41,804 nt of DNA from an uncultured bacterium (lineage in GTDB: Bacteria; Cyanobacteriota; Vampirovibrionia; Gastranaerophilales; Gastranaerophilaceae), in contig CADBQW010000097.1 in assembly GCA_902796925.1 (NCBI GenBank), forward strand, positions 1 to 41,804. Direction: 5' to 3'. This document shows, piece by piece, positions 33,936 to 41,788 of this stretch. A model generated the notes under the pieces. It was not told the origin of the DNA, did not search any database, and saw only the letters and a list, made by a program, of their open reading frames with translations. Position numbers and translations under genes: made by a program. Positions within the stretch are counted from its first letter, which is position 1; each line of letters begins with the position of its first letter.

Positions 33936-35201
33936 CTATACATCCGGCAATGTGCCTTTTACGTCAGCAACAACATCGGAATTAAGTTCAAATACGTCAT
34001 GGAGAGCTTGAACAGCTCTTTTGGCATCTTCTTTGTTAACCAAACAGCTTATTTTAATTTCACTTGTAGAGATCATCTTGATATTAATTCCCTGCTTGGC
34101 GAATGTCTCGAACATTTTTGATGCGATACCCGGTCTGTCAATCATACCCGCACCAACAATTGAAACTTTTGCAATATCCGTATCAACCTCAACTTCGTCA
34201 CTGTTTAGCTCTGTCTTCAATTCATCAAGGGTTTCAAGAGTCTTATCTAAGTCACAACCATTGACAGTAAAAGCAATATCGTTGGTATTTGAAATTTTTC
34301 TTGCATATGATTGGATAATCATATCTACTGAAATCTTTTTATCAGCCAAGCAAGAAAATATCTTTGCGGCAACACCCGGTCTGTCCGGTACGTTACAAAC
34401 AACGATTCTGGCCTGTGATAGGTCTGCGGCAACACCTGTAACCGGTTTATAAATTTCCATTTTTTCAACTCCTGTGATTAAAGTACCTAAATTATTGAGA
34501 TTGAAACTACTTCTTACTCGCATTTGAACATTAGAATGTTTAGCTGTTTCAACACTTCTTGGATGAAGAACATTTGCTCCGGCATGTGCAAGTTCAAGCA
34601 TTTCATCATACGAAATTTCTTCAAGCCTTGAGGCTTTCGGAACAATTCTTGGATCAGTTGTATAAACACCCTCAACATCAGTATAAATATCACATCTTGT
34701 TGCATTTAGGGCTGCAGCAAGGGCAACGGCTGATGTATCCGAACCTCCTCTGCCGAGTGTCGTTATTTCGTAATCTTCTGTCATTCCCTGAAAGCCTGCA
34801 ACAACAACTATTTTTCCTTGTGCAAGTTGTGATTTTATTTTATCTGTTTTTATGTCTGTAATCCTTGCTTTAGAATGAATATTTTCTGTATAAATTCCAG
34901 CTTGGATGGCATTATAACTAATCGCATCGTAGCCTTGGGATTGGATTGCCATTGCAAGGAGAGCAATAGAGACGCCTTCCCCAGTTGATAAGAGCATATC
35001 CATTTCCCGTTCCGAAGGCGTTGTTGTTAAGTCTTTTGCCATTTTTACAAGGTAATCTGTCGTATGGCCCATTGCAGAAACTACAACAACTACATCATTT
35101 CCGTTTTCTTTTTCTCTGATTACGATTTTAGCAACATTCTTTATTTTATCTGTATCGGCAACTGATGTTCCGCCGAATTTTTGTACAATTATTCTATTCA
35201 A
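33936..35201 (-). CDS. lysC: Aspartate kinase
   Basis: The 421-residue enzyme performs the first step of the lysine, threonine and methionine pathway. The N-terminal kinase domain shows QKFGGTS (7-13), VVVVVSAMG, and TLGRGGSDTSAVALAAAL. Two ACT domains follow from about 265 (RPGVAAKIFSCLADKKISVD and RPGIASKMFETFAKQGINI), implying feedback inhibition. Length is that of the monofunctional LysC class. The start codon is TTG at 35201, required to place MNRIIVQKFGG as in homologues. It overlaps the TGA of the TPR gene (TTGA), so translation is coupled. This ties amino acid synthesis to a TPR/KdsC-like operon for no evident metabolic reason. Confidence 0.96.
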   Translation of the reverse strand: MNRIIVQKFGGTSVADTDKIKNVAKIVIREKENGNDVVVVVSAMGHTTDYLVKMAKDLTTTPSEREMDMLLSTGEGVSIALLAMAIQSQGYDAISYNAIQAGIYTENIHSKARITDIKTDKIKSQLAQGKIVVVAGFQGMTEDYEITTLGRGGSDTSAVALAAALNATRCDIYTDVEGVYTTDPRIVPKASRLEEISYDEMLELAHAGANVLHPRSVETAKHSNVQMRVRSSFNLNNLGTLITGVEKMEIYKPVTGVAADLSQARIVVCNVPDRPGVAAKIFSCLADKKISVDMIIQSYARKISNTNDIAFTVNGCDLDKTLETLDELKTELNSDEVEVDTDIAKVSIVGAGMIDRPGIASKMFETFAKQGINIKMISTSEIKISCLVNKEDAKRAVQALHDVFELNSDVVADVKGTLPDV

Positions 35202-36682
35202 TTTAAGTCTCTTTCAGAGTATATCTTTCTCAATTCTTCAAGTTCATTATACCATTTGAACTTTTCAGGGTCTGTAATTTTATTCGCAATTTCCATTGCT
35301 TCCTTTATATTATATTCACAAACATTATCTTTTACAAGTATATAACAAGTGTGAAACATTAGATTCAAAACATCAACGTTATCAGGAAAGATTTTTAATG
35401 CTTTTCTTAGTTTCCTCTGGGCATCTGACGGATCATTAATTGAAAGCAGATGATTTGCAAATTCAATATGTGTATTTAAAAACAGAGGATTGTCTTCAAT
35501 AGAAGATTCAAAATATTCTTTTGTCTTTAAAGGATTTGAGAGCTTTTCATAACATAATGCAATAAAGAAATCTATTATAAATTTTTGTTCAAAGTTTTCT
35601 TTTAATTTTCTAAAACTTTCAAGAGCTTGGTTAACGTTATCATTTTTGTAATTTTCAACTGCTGTTTTAAACCTTAAAGCCAAATTTTCTCTATTTAATG
35701 AAGTGAGTTTTTCCGTGAGCAGTGGTACATATTGTGAATTTTCCAATATCAAGTTTGCAATCAAAAGTTTTGATGTAATATTTTCACTGTTTAAATTATT
35801 TTCATAGGCTTTTAAAAGCGATAGTTTTGAATCCTTAAATTGTCCCATATTAAATAAAGCCAATCCGTAATTTTCATTCAAATTGTCTCCGGAAAGGTCG
35901 TTTTCAACAGCTTTTTCATAGTACATTTTACAATTTTTTATATCTCTTTGTATAGAATATATTTTTATTAATAAAATATATGCAGGCAATATTTTGGGAT
36001 TGAATTCTATTGATTTTTTAGCGTTGAAGATTGCATCGTTGTAATTCCCTTTTAAAAATTTAATATTTGCGTATTCATAGTAATTGATGTCGTTAGGTCC
36101 CATTGATACCAAAAATTTCAATTTAGATTCAGCAAGGTCCAACATTCCTATTTTAGATTCGCATATAGCAGAGAAAAACAGGGCGGAAGAATTATACCTG
36201 TTAAGTTTTATTGCCTCAACAAACTTGTTTCTTGCCTCTTGGTAATTCTTCATCTTCATATAACCCAAACCCCAGCCTGTATATATATCGGTATTTAAGG
36301 GGGTTATCTTATTTGCATTCTCATAAGCCTTGATTGATTTTTCAAAATTCCCTTCATTTAAAAATGCGGTACCTAAAAATTTCCAAATATCCTTATCTTC
36401 AGGGTTCAAATCAGCAGAATGCTGGTACATTTCTATAGACTTTTTAAATTGTTTTTTCCTGTCATAAATTATACCTAAGTATTTGTAGGCCAAAGATTCC
36501 TCTTTGGCTAATGAAAATGAAGCTTCAAGGATTTTTTCTGCTTCATCAAGCTTATTTTCTTCAATTAGTTTTTTTGCCCGATTTACTAACGCAATTGCCG
36601 GCATTGCCGTTATCCCTGAATCCTTTTTGTATTCAGTAACGTCATCGTCAAGTTTATTTATTTTTTTTAACCAATCAAACAA
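35198..36682 (-). CDS. TPR-repeat protein
   Basis: The 494-residue protein starts with a short basic segment (MFDWLKKINKLDDD) and then TPR units throughout: KLDEAEKILEASFS, KKSIEMYQHSADLNPED, EKSIKAYENANKITPLN, QEARNKFVEAIKLN and later weaker copies. It is soluble, with no signal peptide. The start is TTG at 36682, with AGAGAGG about eight to nine bases upstream; there is no in-frame ATG nearby. It overlaps the kdsC-like gene by 16 bases and the lysC gene by 4, so all three are translated as one unit. A scaffold or assembly role is probable, the partner unknown. Confidence 0.88.
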   Translation of the reverse strand: MFDWLKKINKLDDDVTEYKKDSGITAMPAIALVNRAKKLIEENKLDEAEKILEASFSLAKEESLAYKYLGIIYDRKKQFKKSIEMYQHSADLNPEDKDIWKFLGTAFLNEGNFEKSIKAYENANKITPLNTDIYTGWGLGYMKMKNYQEARNKFVEAIKLNRYNSSALFFSAICESKIGMLDLAESKLKFLVSMGPNDINYYEYANIKFLKGNYNDAIFNAKKSIEFNPKILPAYILLIKIYSIQRDIKNCKMYYEKAVENDLSGDNLNENYGLALFNMGQFKDSKLSLLKAYENNLNSENITSKLLIANLILENSQYVPLLTEKLTSLNRENLALRFKTAVENYKNDNVNQALESFRKLKENFEQKFIIDFFIALCYEKLSNPLKTKEYFESSIEDNPLFLNTHIEFANHLLSINDPSDAQRKLRKALKIFPDNVDVLNLMFHTCYILVKDNVCEYNIKEAMEIANKITDPEKFKWYNELEELRKIYSERDLN

Positions 36683-37146
36683 TCCGCTACCTCTCTAAAA
36701 GCCCCGTCGCCGCCACAATTTTTAGTTATTTGAATCCCGTAAACATTCTTTATTTTATCAACAGCTCCGGGAACTGTTAACTTGTATTTTGCGAAATCTA
36801 AGCATTCCAAGTCGTTAACATCATCTCCTATATAAAGATATTCTTCTTGAGTCAGATTATATTTTTTAATGATAGATTTTAGAACATCAATTTTTATCCT
36901 GACATTCTGGTGAATCTCAATAATATTAAAAGTTTTAGATAGTTTTTCAATTGCGGAATTCTTTTCTCCGGAAATGATGGCAATTTCGTAACCATTTTTT
37001 TTTAAAAGAGAAAATGCCATTATATCTTTGAAATTTAATTTGCGACTCATTGTGAAGTCTTCATTTATATAAACGCAATTATCTGTAATGACCCCGTCAA
37101 AGTCAGTTATAATCATTTTTATTGTTGATGGTAATGTTATTGCCAT
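36667..37146 (-). CDS. KdsC-like HAD phosphatase (Kdo-8-phosphate phosphatase family)
   Basis: The 159-residue protein is a cap-less type C0 HAD phosphatase. Motif I is DFDGVITDN (12-20 in this numbering), motif II is the SGEKN strand, and motif III/IV is GDDVNDLEC with the metal-binding aspartates. The family-typical C-terminal CGGDGAFREVADCLI closes it and contributes to neighbouring active sites in the tetramer. The usual reaction is release of phosphate from Kdo-8-phosphate for lipopolysaccharide synthesis; relatives act on other sugar acids such as CMP-sialate precursors, so the substrate is not certain. ATG at 37146 is chosen because GGAGAG lies seven bases upstream; a TTG at 37152 is too close to it. 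It is the first gene of the operon. Confidence 0.88.
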   Translation of the reverse strand: MAITLPSTIKMIITDFDGVITDNCVYINEDFTMSRKLNFKDIMAFSLLKKNGYEIAIISGEKNSAIEKLSKTFNIIEIHQNVRIKIDVLKSIIKKYNLTQEEYLYIGDDVNDLECLDFAKYKLTVPGAVDKIKNVYGIQITKNCGGDGAFREVADCLIG

Positions 37147-37162
37147 GTACAAATCTCTCCTG

Positions 37163-37184
37163 TTATGCTATGATTATAGCATAA
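37163..37184. promoter_or_regulatory. Perfect 9-bp inverted repeat in a divergent promoter region
   Basis: TTATGCTAT-GATT-ATAGCATAA lies in the 66-bp gap between the kdsC-like operon and the sensor kinase. On the minus strand its centre contains TATAAT (complement of 37173-37178), well placed for the kdsC-like start at 37146. It may be an operator controlling both directions. Confidence 0.55.
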
Positions 37185-37212
37185 TATAAAATTTAAGAAA
37201 AAAGGTTACAAT

Positions 37213-38487
37213 ATGTTATGGTATCTTGTTAATTTATCAATAATAGTTATATTTATATTGCTCTACATAATTTCGCGCCAAACAAATAAGCGTTGGTCAA
37301 AAATTAATGATTATTTAGGGCAAGTGACAAATACTATTAATTCAGTACGTTACGGAAATCTTACGGCACAAATCAACGAACTTGGACATCCCTCATATCA
37401 AAATGTAACAGAAAGCATTAACCGCATGGTTGAAACTTTAAAAGATAGGGAGCAAATGGTTGTAGAGTATCAGACGGAATTGATGAAACAAAATAAACTT
37501 TTGGAAAGTGTTATAAATTCACTTTCTGATGGAATTCTTATTGTAAACGATAAATTCAATATCCTGCGTGCAACTCCAAAAGTAATAGATTGGTTCGGAA
37601 CAAAAGGAAAAGATATTTTAGGTAAAAATGTCAATGAATTTATTCAATTACCGGATAATATTACCGTTGACAAAGCTGTTAATCAAGATATTTTTATTAT
37701 GTCAACCCCCACTAATAATTTTGTATTGAATTCAATCCGCCTTAATCTGGATGAGAAAAAACGCTATGTTCTGTTAATAAAAGACGTCACAAACGAGCGT
37801 GAAATAGAAACACTTAAAGAGGATTTTGTTGCAACACTCACCCATGATTTAAAGGTCCCTATTGTTGCCGAAGCAAATATGTTGGAGTTCTTCTTAAATG
37901 GTACTTTTGGAGCTATTAGTGAAAAACAATACACGGCTCTAACTAATATGAAAAAATCTAACAAAGAATTGGTTGAACTTGTTCAGATTATTCTTGATAC
38001 ATACAAAATTAATAAAGCGGGCATAACACTTGAAAAAGAAAGCTTTGAATTAAATAAATTTGTAAAAGATACAATTGACGAAGTGCAACCAATAGCAGAA
38101 AACTCGGGGCTTGTAATTAATTTTATTCCGAATATAGAAGAAATTTCTATAACTGCTGATATGATGCAGCTTGAACGGGTTGTTAAAAATTTGATTTCGA
38201 ATGCTATTTCTCATAGTAATACAAAGGAAAAAATTGATGTTGAAACTAATATTGACAAAAATAATATAAAGATTTCTGTAATTGATTATGGTCAAGGAAT
38301 TTCTAAAGATGAAATCAAACTTATTTTTAACAAATATTATTCTGCCGCAAATAAATTTCGTAAGATAGGAACAGGATTGGGATTATACCTTTCTCAACAA
38401 ATAGTTAAGGCCCACGGTGGAGAGATTACTGTTAACAGCAAAGAAAATGTAAGAACTGAATTTTGTGTAAAAATTCCAATAAATTGA
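37213..38487 (+). CDS. Membrane-anchored histidine kinase (PAS-HisKA-HATPase), orphan
   Basis: The 424-residue protein has one N-terminal membrane helix (about 3-21), a HAMP-like linker (RYGNLTAQINELGHPSYQNV), PAS from about 92, HisKA with H211 in FVATLTHDLKVP, and a HATPase with NLISNAISHS, DYGQGI and GTGLGLYLSQQIVKAHGGEI. The kinase half closely resembles that of the receiver-kinase at 8522 (same THD box, FFLNG..G.ISEKQ segment, and GLYLS(Q/R)QIV(K/E)AHGG), so the two are paralogues with different sensor ends. There is no periplasmic loop, so the signal is probably internal or from the membrane. AAAGG is seven bases before the ATG. No response regulator is adjacent, and rph follows 32 bases later. 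Confidence 0.92.
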   Translation: MLWYLVNLSIIVIFILLYIISRQTNKRWSKINDYLGQVTNTINSVRYGNLTAQINELGHPSYQNVTESINRMVETLKDREQMVVEYQTELMKQNKLLESVINSLSDGILIVNDKFNILRATPKVIDWFGTKGKDILGKNVNEFIQLPDNITVDKAVNQDIFIMSTPTNNFVLNSIRLNLDEKKRYVLLIKDVTNEREIETLKEDFVATLTHDLKVPIVAEANMLEFFLNGTFGAISEKQYTALTNMKKSNKELVELVQIILDTYKINKAGITLEKESFELNKFVKDTIDEVQPIAENSGLVINFIPNIEEISITADMMQLERVVKNLISNAISHSNTKEKIDVETNIDKNNIKISVIDYGQGISKDEIKLIFNKYYSAANKFRKIGTGLGLYLSQQIVKAHGGEITVNSKENVRTEFCVKIPIN

Positions 38488-38519
38488 TAAAGTATAAAAT
38501 ATAATTGGGAGGTAAGATC

Positions 38520-39224
38520 ATGACATACTTAAGAAACGACGGCAGAAAAGTTGATGAATTGAGACCTATAACTTTCACAAAAAATTTCACCAGAAATGCT
38601 CTTGGATCTGTGCTTGTGGAATTTGGAAATACAAAGGTTATTACCACTGCTTCCGTAGAACATTCAAAACCCAAATGGATGGAAAAAGAAGATACAAGAG
38701 GCTGGCTTACGGCGGAATATTCGCTTTTGCCATCTTCAACTTCGACCAGATGTACCAGAGAACGCGCAAAAGTTTCCGGCAGAACCCATGAGATACAACG
38801 ATTGATAGGCAGAAGCTTAAGGGCATGTTTAGACTTGACAAAAATGCCCGATTTAACCATAACGATAGATGCTGATGTAATTCAAGCAGATGGAGGAACA
38901 AGGACTGCGAGTATCTGCGGAGGTTTTGTGGCACTGCAAATCGCTGTAGAAAAACTCATAAAAGAAGGCACCCTTACAGAAAATCCCATTGTTGAACCCA
39001 TAGCTGCAATTTCTGCAGGGATTGTAGACGGACAAGTTATGGTAGATTTAAACTATCAGGAAGATTCTTCTGCTCAAGTCGATAGTAACGTTGTTTTAAC
39101 AAAGAGTGGAAAAATTATTGAATTTCAGACAACGGCAGAAGGTGCGCCTTACGAAGAAGAAAAATTGATTCAAATTTTTAAATTAACTAAACAAAGTATT
39201 GAAAAAATTATTAGGATGTATTAA
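38520..39224 (+). CDS. rph: Ribonuclease PH
   Basis: The 234-residue enzyme trims tRNA 3' ends by phosphorolysis. It opens with RNDGRKVDELRPI, has TRCTRERAKVSGRTHEIQRLIGRSLRA (phosphate and RNA contacts), DLTITIDADVIQADGGTRTASICGG and DLNYQEDSSAQVDSNVV. Length is that of a complete bacterial RNase PH. GGGAGG seven bases before ATG at 38520 fixes the start. The frame upstream to 38505 is not needed. It may be expressed with the preceding kinase. Its stop is followed at once by the promoter of the small coiled-coil protein. Confidence 0.96.
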   Translation: MTYLRNDGRKVDELRPITFTKNFTRNALGSVLVEFGNTKVITTASVEHSKPKWMEKEDTRGWLTAEYSLLPSSTSTRCTRERAKVSGRTHEIQRLIGRSLRACLDLTKMPDLTITIDADVIQADGGTRTASICGGFVALQIAVEKLIKEGTLTENPIVEPIAAISAGIVDGQVMVDLNYQEDSSAQVDSNVVLTKSGKIIEFQTTAEGAPYEEEKLIQIFKLTKQSIEKIIRMY

Positions 39225-39229
39225 TCTGC

Positions 39230-39238
39230 TGTTATACT
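39230..39238 (+). promoter_or_regulatory. Extended -10 promoter of the gene at 39277
   Basis: TGT followed by TATACT (39233-39238) gives an extended -10 element with only a poor -35 (TTAGGA, 16 bases upstream). Transcription would start near 39245, leaving a leader of about 32 bases that contains AAAAGGAGAAAG. Confidence 0.45.
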
Positions 39239-39276
39239 TAGTAAAGGTACAAGTATATATAAAAGGAGAAAGATTT

Positions 39277-39645
39277 ATGAAAAAATTAGTATTAGCCGTA
39301 ATGGTTTTAGCGTTGACAACATCAACATCATTAGCAGCATTTTCTCTTACTAATGCAGCTAATAAAGTTAATTCAAGTGTAACTAATGCAGCAAACAAAG
39401 TTAACAAAAGTGTCAATAATGCAACGTCAAGAGTTCAAAAAGCTCAAGATGATGCTAACGCTAAAATAGAAAAACAACAAAGAGAAGCTGCTAAAAAACA
39501 AAAAGCAAGAGAAGAAAAATTAGCAAAAGAAAGAGCAAAATTGGAAGCCCAAAAGAAAGCTCAACAAGATGCTATAAACAACACAAAAAACACAATTGAA
39601 CAAGAAAAAAGTTTCTGGAAAAGTTTATTTTCAAGAGCTGAATAG
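39277..39645 (+). CDS. Small secreted coiled-coil protein with 11-residue repeats
   Basis: The 122-residue precursor has a signal peptide (MKKLVLAVMVLALTTSTSLA, cut near residue 20). The mature protein begins with three copies of an 11-residue unit (TNAANKVNSSV, TNAANKVNKSV, NNATSRVQKAQ; residues 25-57). A highly charged coiled coil with many Ala, Lys, Gln and Glu follows (about 58-105), and the tail is FWKSLFSRAE. Spacing of small and hydrophobic residues suggests a helical rod, somewhat like Lpp or alanine-zipper envelope proteins, but there is no lipobox. A strong ribosome site, own promoter and terminator suggest an abundant envelope protein. The upstream frame to 39199 lies inside rph and is not used. 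Confidence 0.82.
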   Translation: MKKLVLAVMVLALTTSTSLAAFSLTNAANKVNSSVTNAANKVNKSVNNATSRVQKAQDDANAKIEKQQREAAKKQKAREEKLAKERAKLEAQKKAQQDAINNTKNTIEQEKSFWKSLFSRAE

Positions 39646-39667
39646 TTAAAGTTATATCGAAAGTAAG

Positions 39668-39707
39668 CAGCAAGGACATCGCACAGTGTGTGTTCTTGCT
39701 GTTTTTT
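39668..39707 (+). terminator. Intrinsic terminator after the coiled-coil protein
   Basis: The stem CAGCAAGGACA / TGTTCTTGCTG has one G-T pair and a T6 tract right after it. The loop contains a small CACA/TGTG fold. The T tract overlaps the stop of the minus-strand zinc-ribbon gene. Confidence 0.88.
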
Positions 39708-39921
39708 ATTCATAATCCCACATGTATATTTGTCCGCAATATCTGCAAACAGCATGTTCATTCATAAACTGCAAATCAGGTGTGAATGTATAACCGTCTA
39801 CTGATATTTCTATCTCACCCTTTTTGTTGTATCTTTGCTCAAAAACTTTTTCGCCTTTGTATTCAGGAGAAAACATTAATTCAAACTTATCTTTAGACTT
39901 ACAATTTTTACAAACAAACAT
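39706..39921 (-). CDS. Small zinc-ribbon protein
   Basis: The 71-residue protein has two CxxC knuckles, C4-x2-C7 (CKNC) and CRYC near residues 59-62, enclosing a short beta-rich middle. This is a classic zinc-ribbon frame, and the tail is acidic and aromatic (YMWDYE). Its ATG shares a base with the TAA of the preceding membrane-protein gene (TAATG), so translation is coupled. Function unknown. The membrane protein may be its partner. Confidence 0.72.
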   Translation of the reverse strand: MFVCKNCKSKDKFELMFSPEYKGEKVFEQRYNKKGEIEISVDGYTFTPDLQFMNEHAVCRYCGQIYMWDYE

Positions 39922-40976
39922 TAATATTCATCATCCTCCAGTCTTGCGCGTCTAATGATTTCCGGATCGATCTTTCTTGTTTCAATTTTAAATGAAGGAG
40001 TCTTTGTAATTTTTTTAGAAGGAGTTTTGGTGATACGTTTTTTCTTTTTTACGGGTTTTTGTTTTAAATCTTCAAATCCTCCGTTCAAGTTTTCGTATCT
40101 CAAAGTCCAACAAATACTTCTCAATGGCAAAGTGAATCCTATTGCCAAAAATGCTGCCACTTGTGAGGTGAGTATTTTTGCAATATCTACCGCTGTTATG
40201 GTATAGCCAAAACTGGTGGTTATCATGTTCATTTGTTCTAAAGGCAGATTAGAACTCCAAATCGCAAATATTTCGGTTAACAATTTTGTCAAATTGGAAA
40301 AATCAAATAATACAGTCACTCCTAAAGGCATTATATAAAAAGTTAATAGTCCGAGAATTAGCATCAAGATGAAGTTACCAACAAAGTGTCCTTTTGAAAG
40401 TTCAAAACTTTTTTGGAAAATCTCAGCAGGGGAAAGCCTACTTTCAAATGTAAAGACCTGAAAAATCATAACAAAATAAACTAAAAATATCCAAAGCAAG
40501 AAAAATATTGGTATTGCTGCCACAATAGTGTATATTCCAAACAAAATCCATAGGGCAATATATTTGGCAATTTTTGAATATGCTACATCGTTATGAGCCT
40601 TGAAATCGTAGACTTTTCCGGTAATAACCGCGGCTTGGGCCATAGAATTCAATGCTGAATACGCGATTATATAATCCCATAAAGCCTTGGTCACAATAAA
40701 CAATCCCGGTAAAGTTAAAATAACAATACTGAACGCAATAGTTGAAAAATTGTCCATTAAAGGGTACTTTTCTATTATATAAGGAAGATTTGAGCTAAAA
40801 CCAAAAACGAGCAAAAATGTTAAAAATAATCCAAGAATCTGCCCCAATACAGGAAATGCCATATACCCTATAAATTGCCTAAAATTCATAAGATAAATTC
40901 CAAACCCTTCGAAAAATATATTCAAAATATTCTTTTTAATTTTAACTTCTTTTTCCACGCGGACTCCGATTTTCAT
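39921..40976 (-). CDS. Polytopic membrane protein with Lys-rich cytoplasmic tail
   Basis: The 351-residue protein has about six membrane helices (about 38-62, 80-102, 140-175, 200-225 and 270-295, with a further segment near 105-118). LSPAEIFQKSFELSKGHFVGNF sits in a loop, recalling DUF975/YciC-like glycerophosphoryl or stress membrane proteins. The tail (about 305-351) is a basic repeat-rich segment (VKKKKRITKTPSKKITKTPSF) and probably cytoplasmic, suited to bind nucleic acid or acidic lipid. No ribosome site lies before the ATG at 40976. A GTG at 40958 has GGAG five bases upstream and may be the true start (six residues shorter). It is coupled to the zinc-ribbon gene. Function unknown. Confidence 0.72.
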   Translation of the reverse strand: MKIGVRVEKEVKIKKNILNIFFEGFGIYLMNFRQFIGYMAFPVLGQILGLFLTFLLVFGFSSNLPYIIEKYPLMDNFSTIAFSIVILTLPGLFIVTKALWDYIIAYSALNSMAQAAVITGKVYDFKAHNDVAYSKIAKYIALWILFGIYTIVAAIPIFFLLWIFLVYFVMIFQVFTFESRLSPAEIFQKSFELSKGHFVGNFILMLILGLLTFYIMPLGVTVLFDFSNLTKLLTEIFAIWSSNLPLEQMNMITTSFGYTITAVDIAKILTSQVAAFLAIGFTLPLRSICWTLRYENLNGGFEDLKQKPVKKKKRITKTPSKKITKTPSFKIETRKIDPEIIRRARLEDDEY

Positions 40977-41082
40977 AAATTCAAATTAATATTTCTTAAC
41001 AATACTAATTTTTACTAGCAATTTTTTTTATAAACGAGACTTATAATAAATATAAAGCTCTCTCTTCTTATTTAAACGGATA

Positions 41083-41112
41083 GGCCTTGAATACAAACAA
41101 GGTCTTTTTTTT
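41083..41112 (+). terminator. Terminator-like hairpin on the plus strand without an annotated gene
   Basis: The stem GGCCTTG / CAAGGTC (one G-T pair) has an 8-base loop and a following T8 tract. The T tract lies only on the plus-strand side, although both neighbouring genes are on the minus strand. A TATAAT at 41042-41047 lies just upstream, so a plus-strand transcript of about 60 bases is conceivable. Confidence 0.6.
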
Positions 41113-41115
41113 ATT

Positions 41116-41589
41116 CTATTTTGTTGGAGCTTTGTCCAACAGTTTTCTAATTCTAAGATACCTGTCCAGTTCATTTGACATATTAGATATATCTTGATAA
41201 GTAGCAGGATTAACAATCTGTCTGTTGTCGTACTTAGGGTCAATAATCATTACTGTCGGGAACCCCGTAAGCATTACAGAATCTACAAGGCCTTTATAGG
41301 CGGGGTCTTCAACGTCAATCATAACTATACTGTATCTTGTCGAATACAGCGTGTTTATTATTGCAAACTTTGGCATAAACTTTAGGCAATAACCGCACCA
41401 GTCTGCATAAAAGAGAACCAGCATCGGCTTGTCAGAAACTATTGCCTTATTAAAAGAAATTCCGATTTTGTAGTCAGAAGGCCTCACATGCTTTTTGGTT
41501 GTAATCCCGCCGGCAAACGAAAATCCTATAAATGATGTTATAATGAGTATTAAAAATATTCCAAAAGTTACAAATAATTTCTTTTTCAT
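41116..41589 (-). CDS. Exported or membrane-anchored thioredoxin-fold protein
   Basis: The 157-residue protein begins with a lysine-led hydrophobic segment (MKKKLFVTFGIFLILIITSF, to about residue 26), acting as signal peptide or anchor. A thioredoxin domain follows with the redox site WCGYC (about 65-69, in LVLFYADWCGYCLKFMP) and a cis-Pro loop GFPTVMIID. It is probably an envelope disulfide oxidoreductase or reductase; the C-G-Y-C pair lies between the thioredoxin (CGPC) and DsbA (CPHC) patterns, so its direction cannot be told. ATG at 41589 is preferred (AGGGGAA upstream, good signal sequence) over the longer frame to 41631. The cysteine-rich secreted protein at 19200 is a conceivable substrate. 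Confidence 0.85.
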   Translation of the reverse strand: MKKKLFVTFGIFLILIITSFIGFSFAGGITTKKHVRPSDYKIGISFNKAIVSDKPMLVLFYADWCGYCLKFMPKFAIINTLYSTRYSIVMIDVEDPAYKGLVDSVMLTGFPTVMIIDPKYDNRQIVNPATYQDISNMSNELDRYLRIRKLLDKAPTK

Positions 41590-41720
41590 AAATACATTCC
41601 CCTTTAGTTTAATCATACCTTCAAAATACATTTATTACAAGTAGGGTAACCGAAATTTATACAAGTATAAACAAAATGACCTGTCTGTTTCTTATTCCTA
41701 TTGCCTTTTTTCACAAGGGG

Positions 41721-41749
41721 TTGACAAAAATCGAAAAATAGTAAATAAT
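41721..41749 (+). promoter_or_regulatory. Sigma-70-type promoter of the gene at the right edge
   Basis: A perfect TTGACA (41721-41726), a 17-base spacer and AATAAT (41744-41749) are present. Transcription should start near 41756, giving a leader of about 33 bases with GGAGGA at 41775-41780. An octamer-like stretch (CTTATTCCTATTGCC) lies just upstream, near 41690-41705. Confidence 0.7.
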
Positions 41750-41788
41750 GAGGATGTTGTGAGCAAGAATATTCGGAGGATTGGAAGT

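Noticed and set aside
41028-41243. 71-residue minus-strand frame overlapping the thioredoxin gene
   Set aside because: It is a different frame of the thioredoxin 3' end, low complexity, with no ribosome site.
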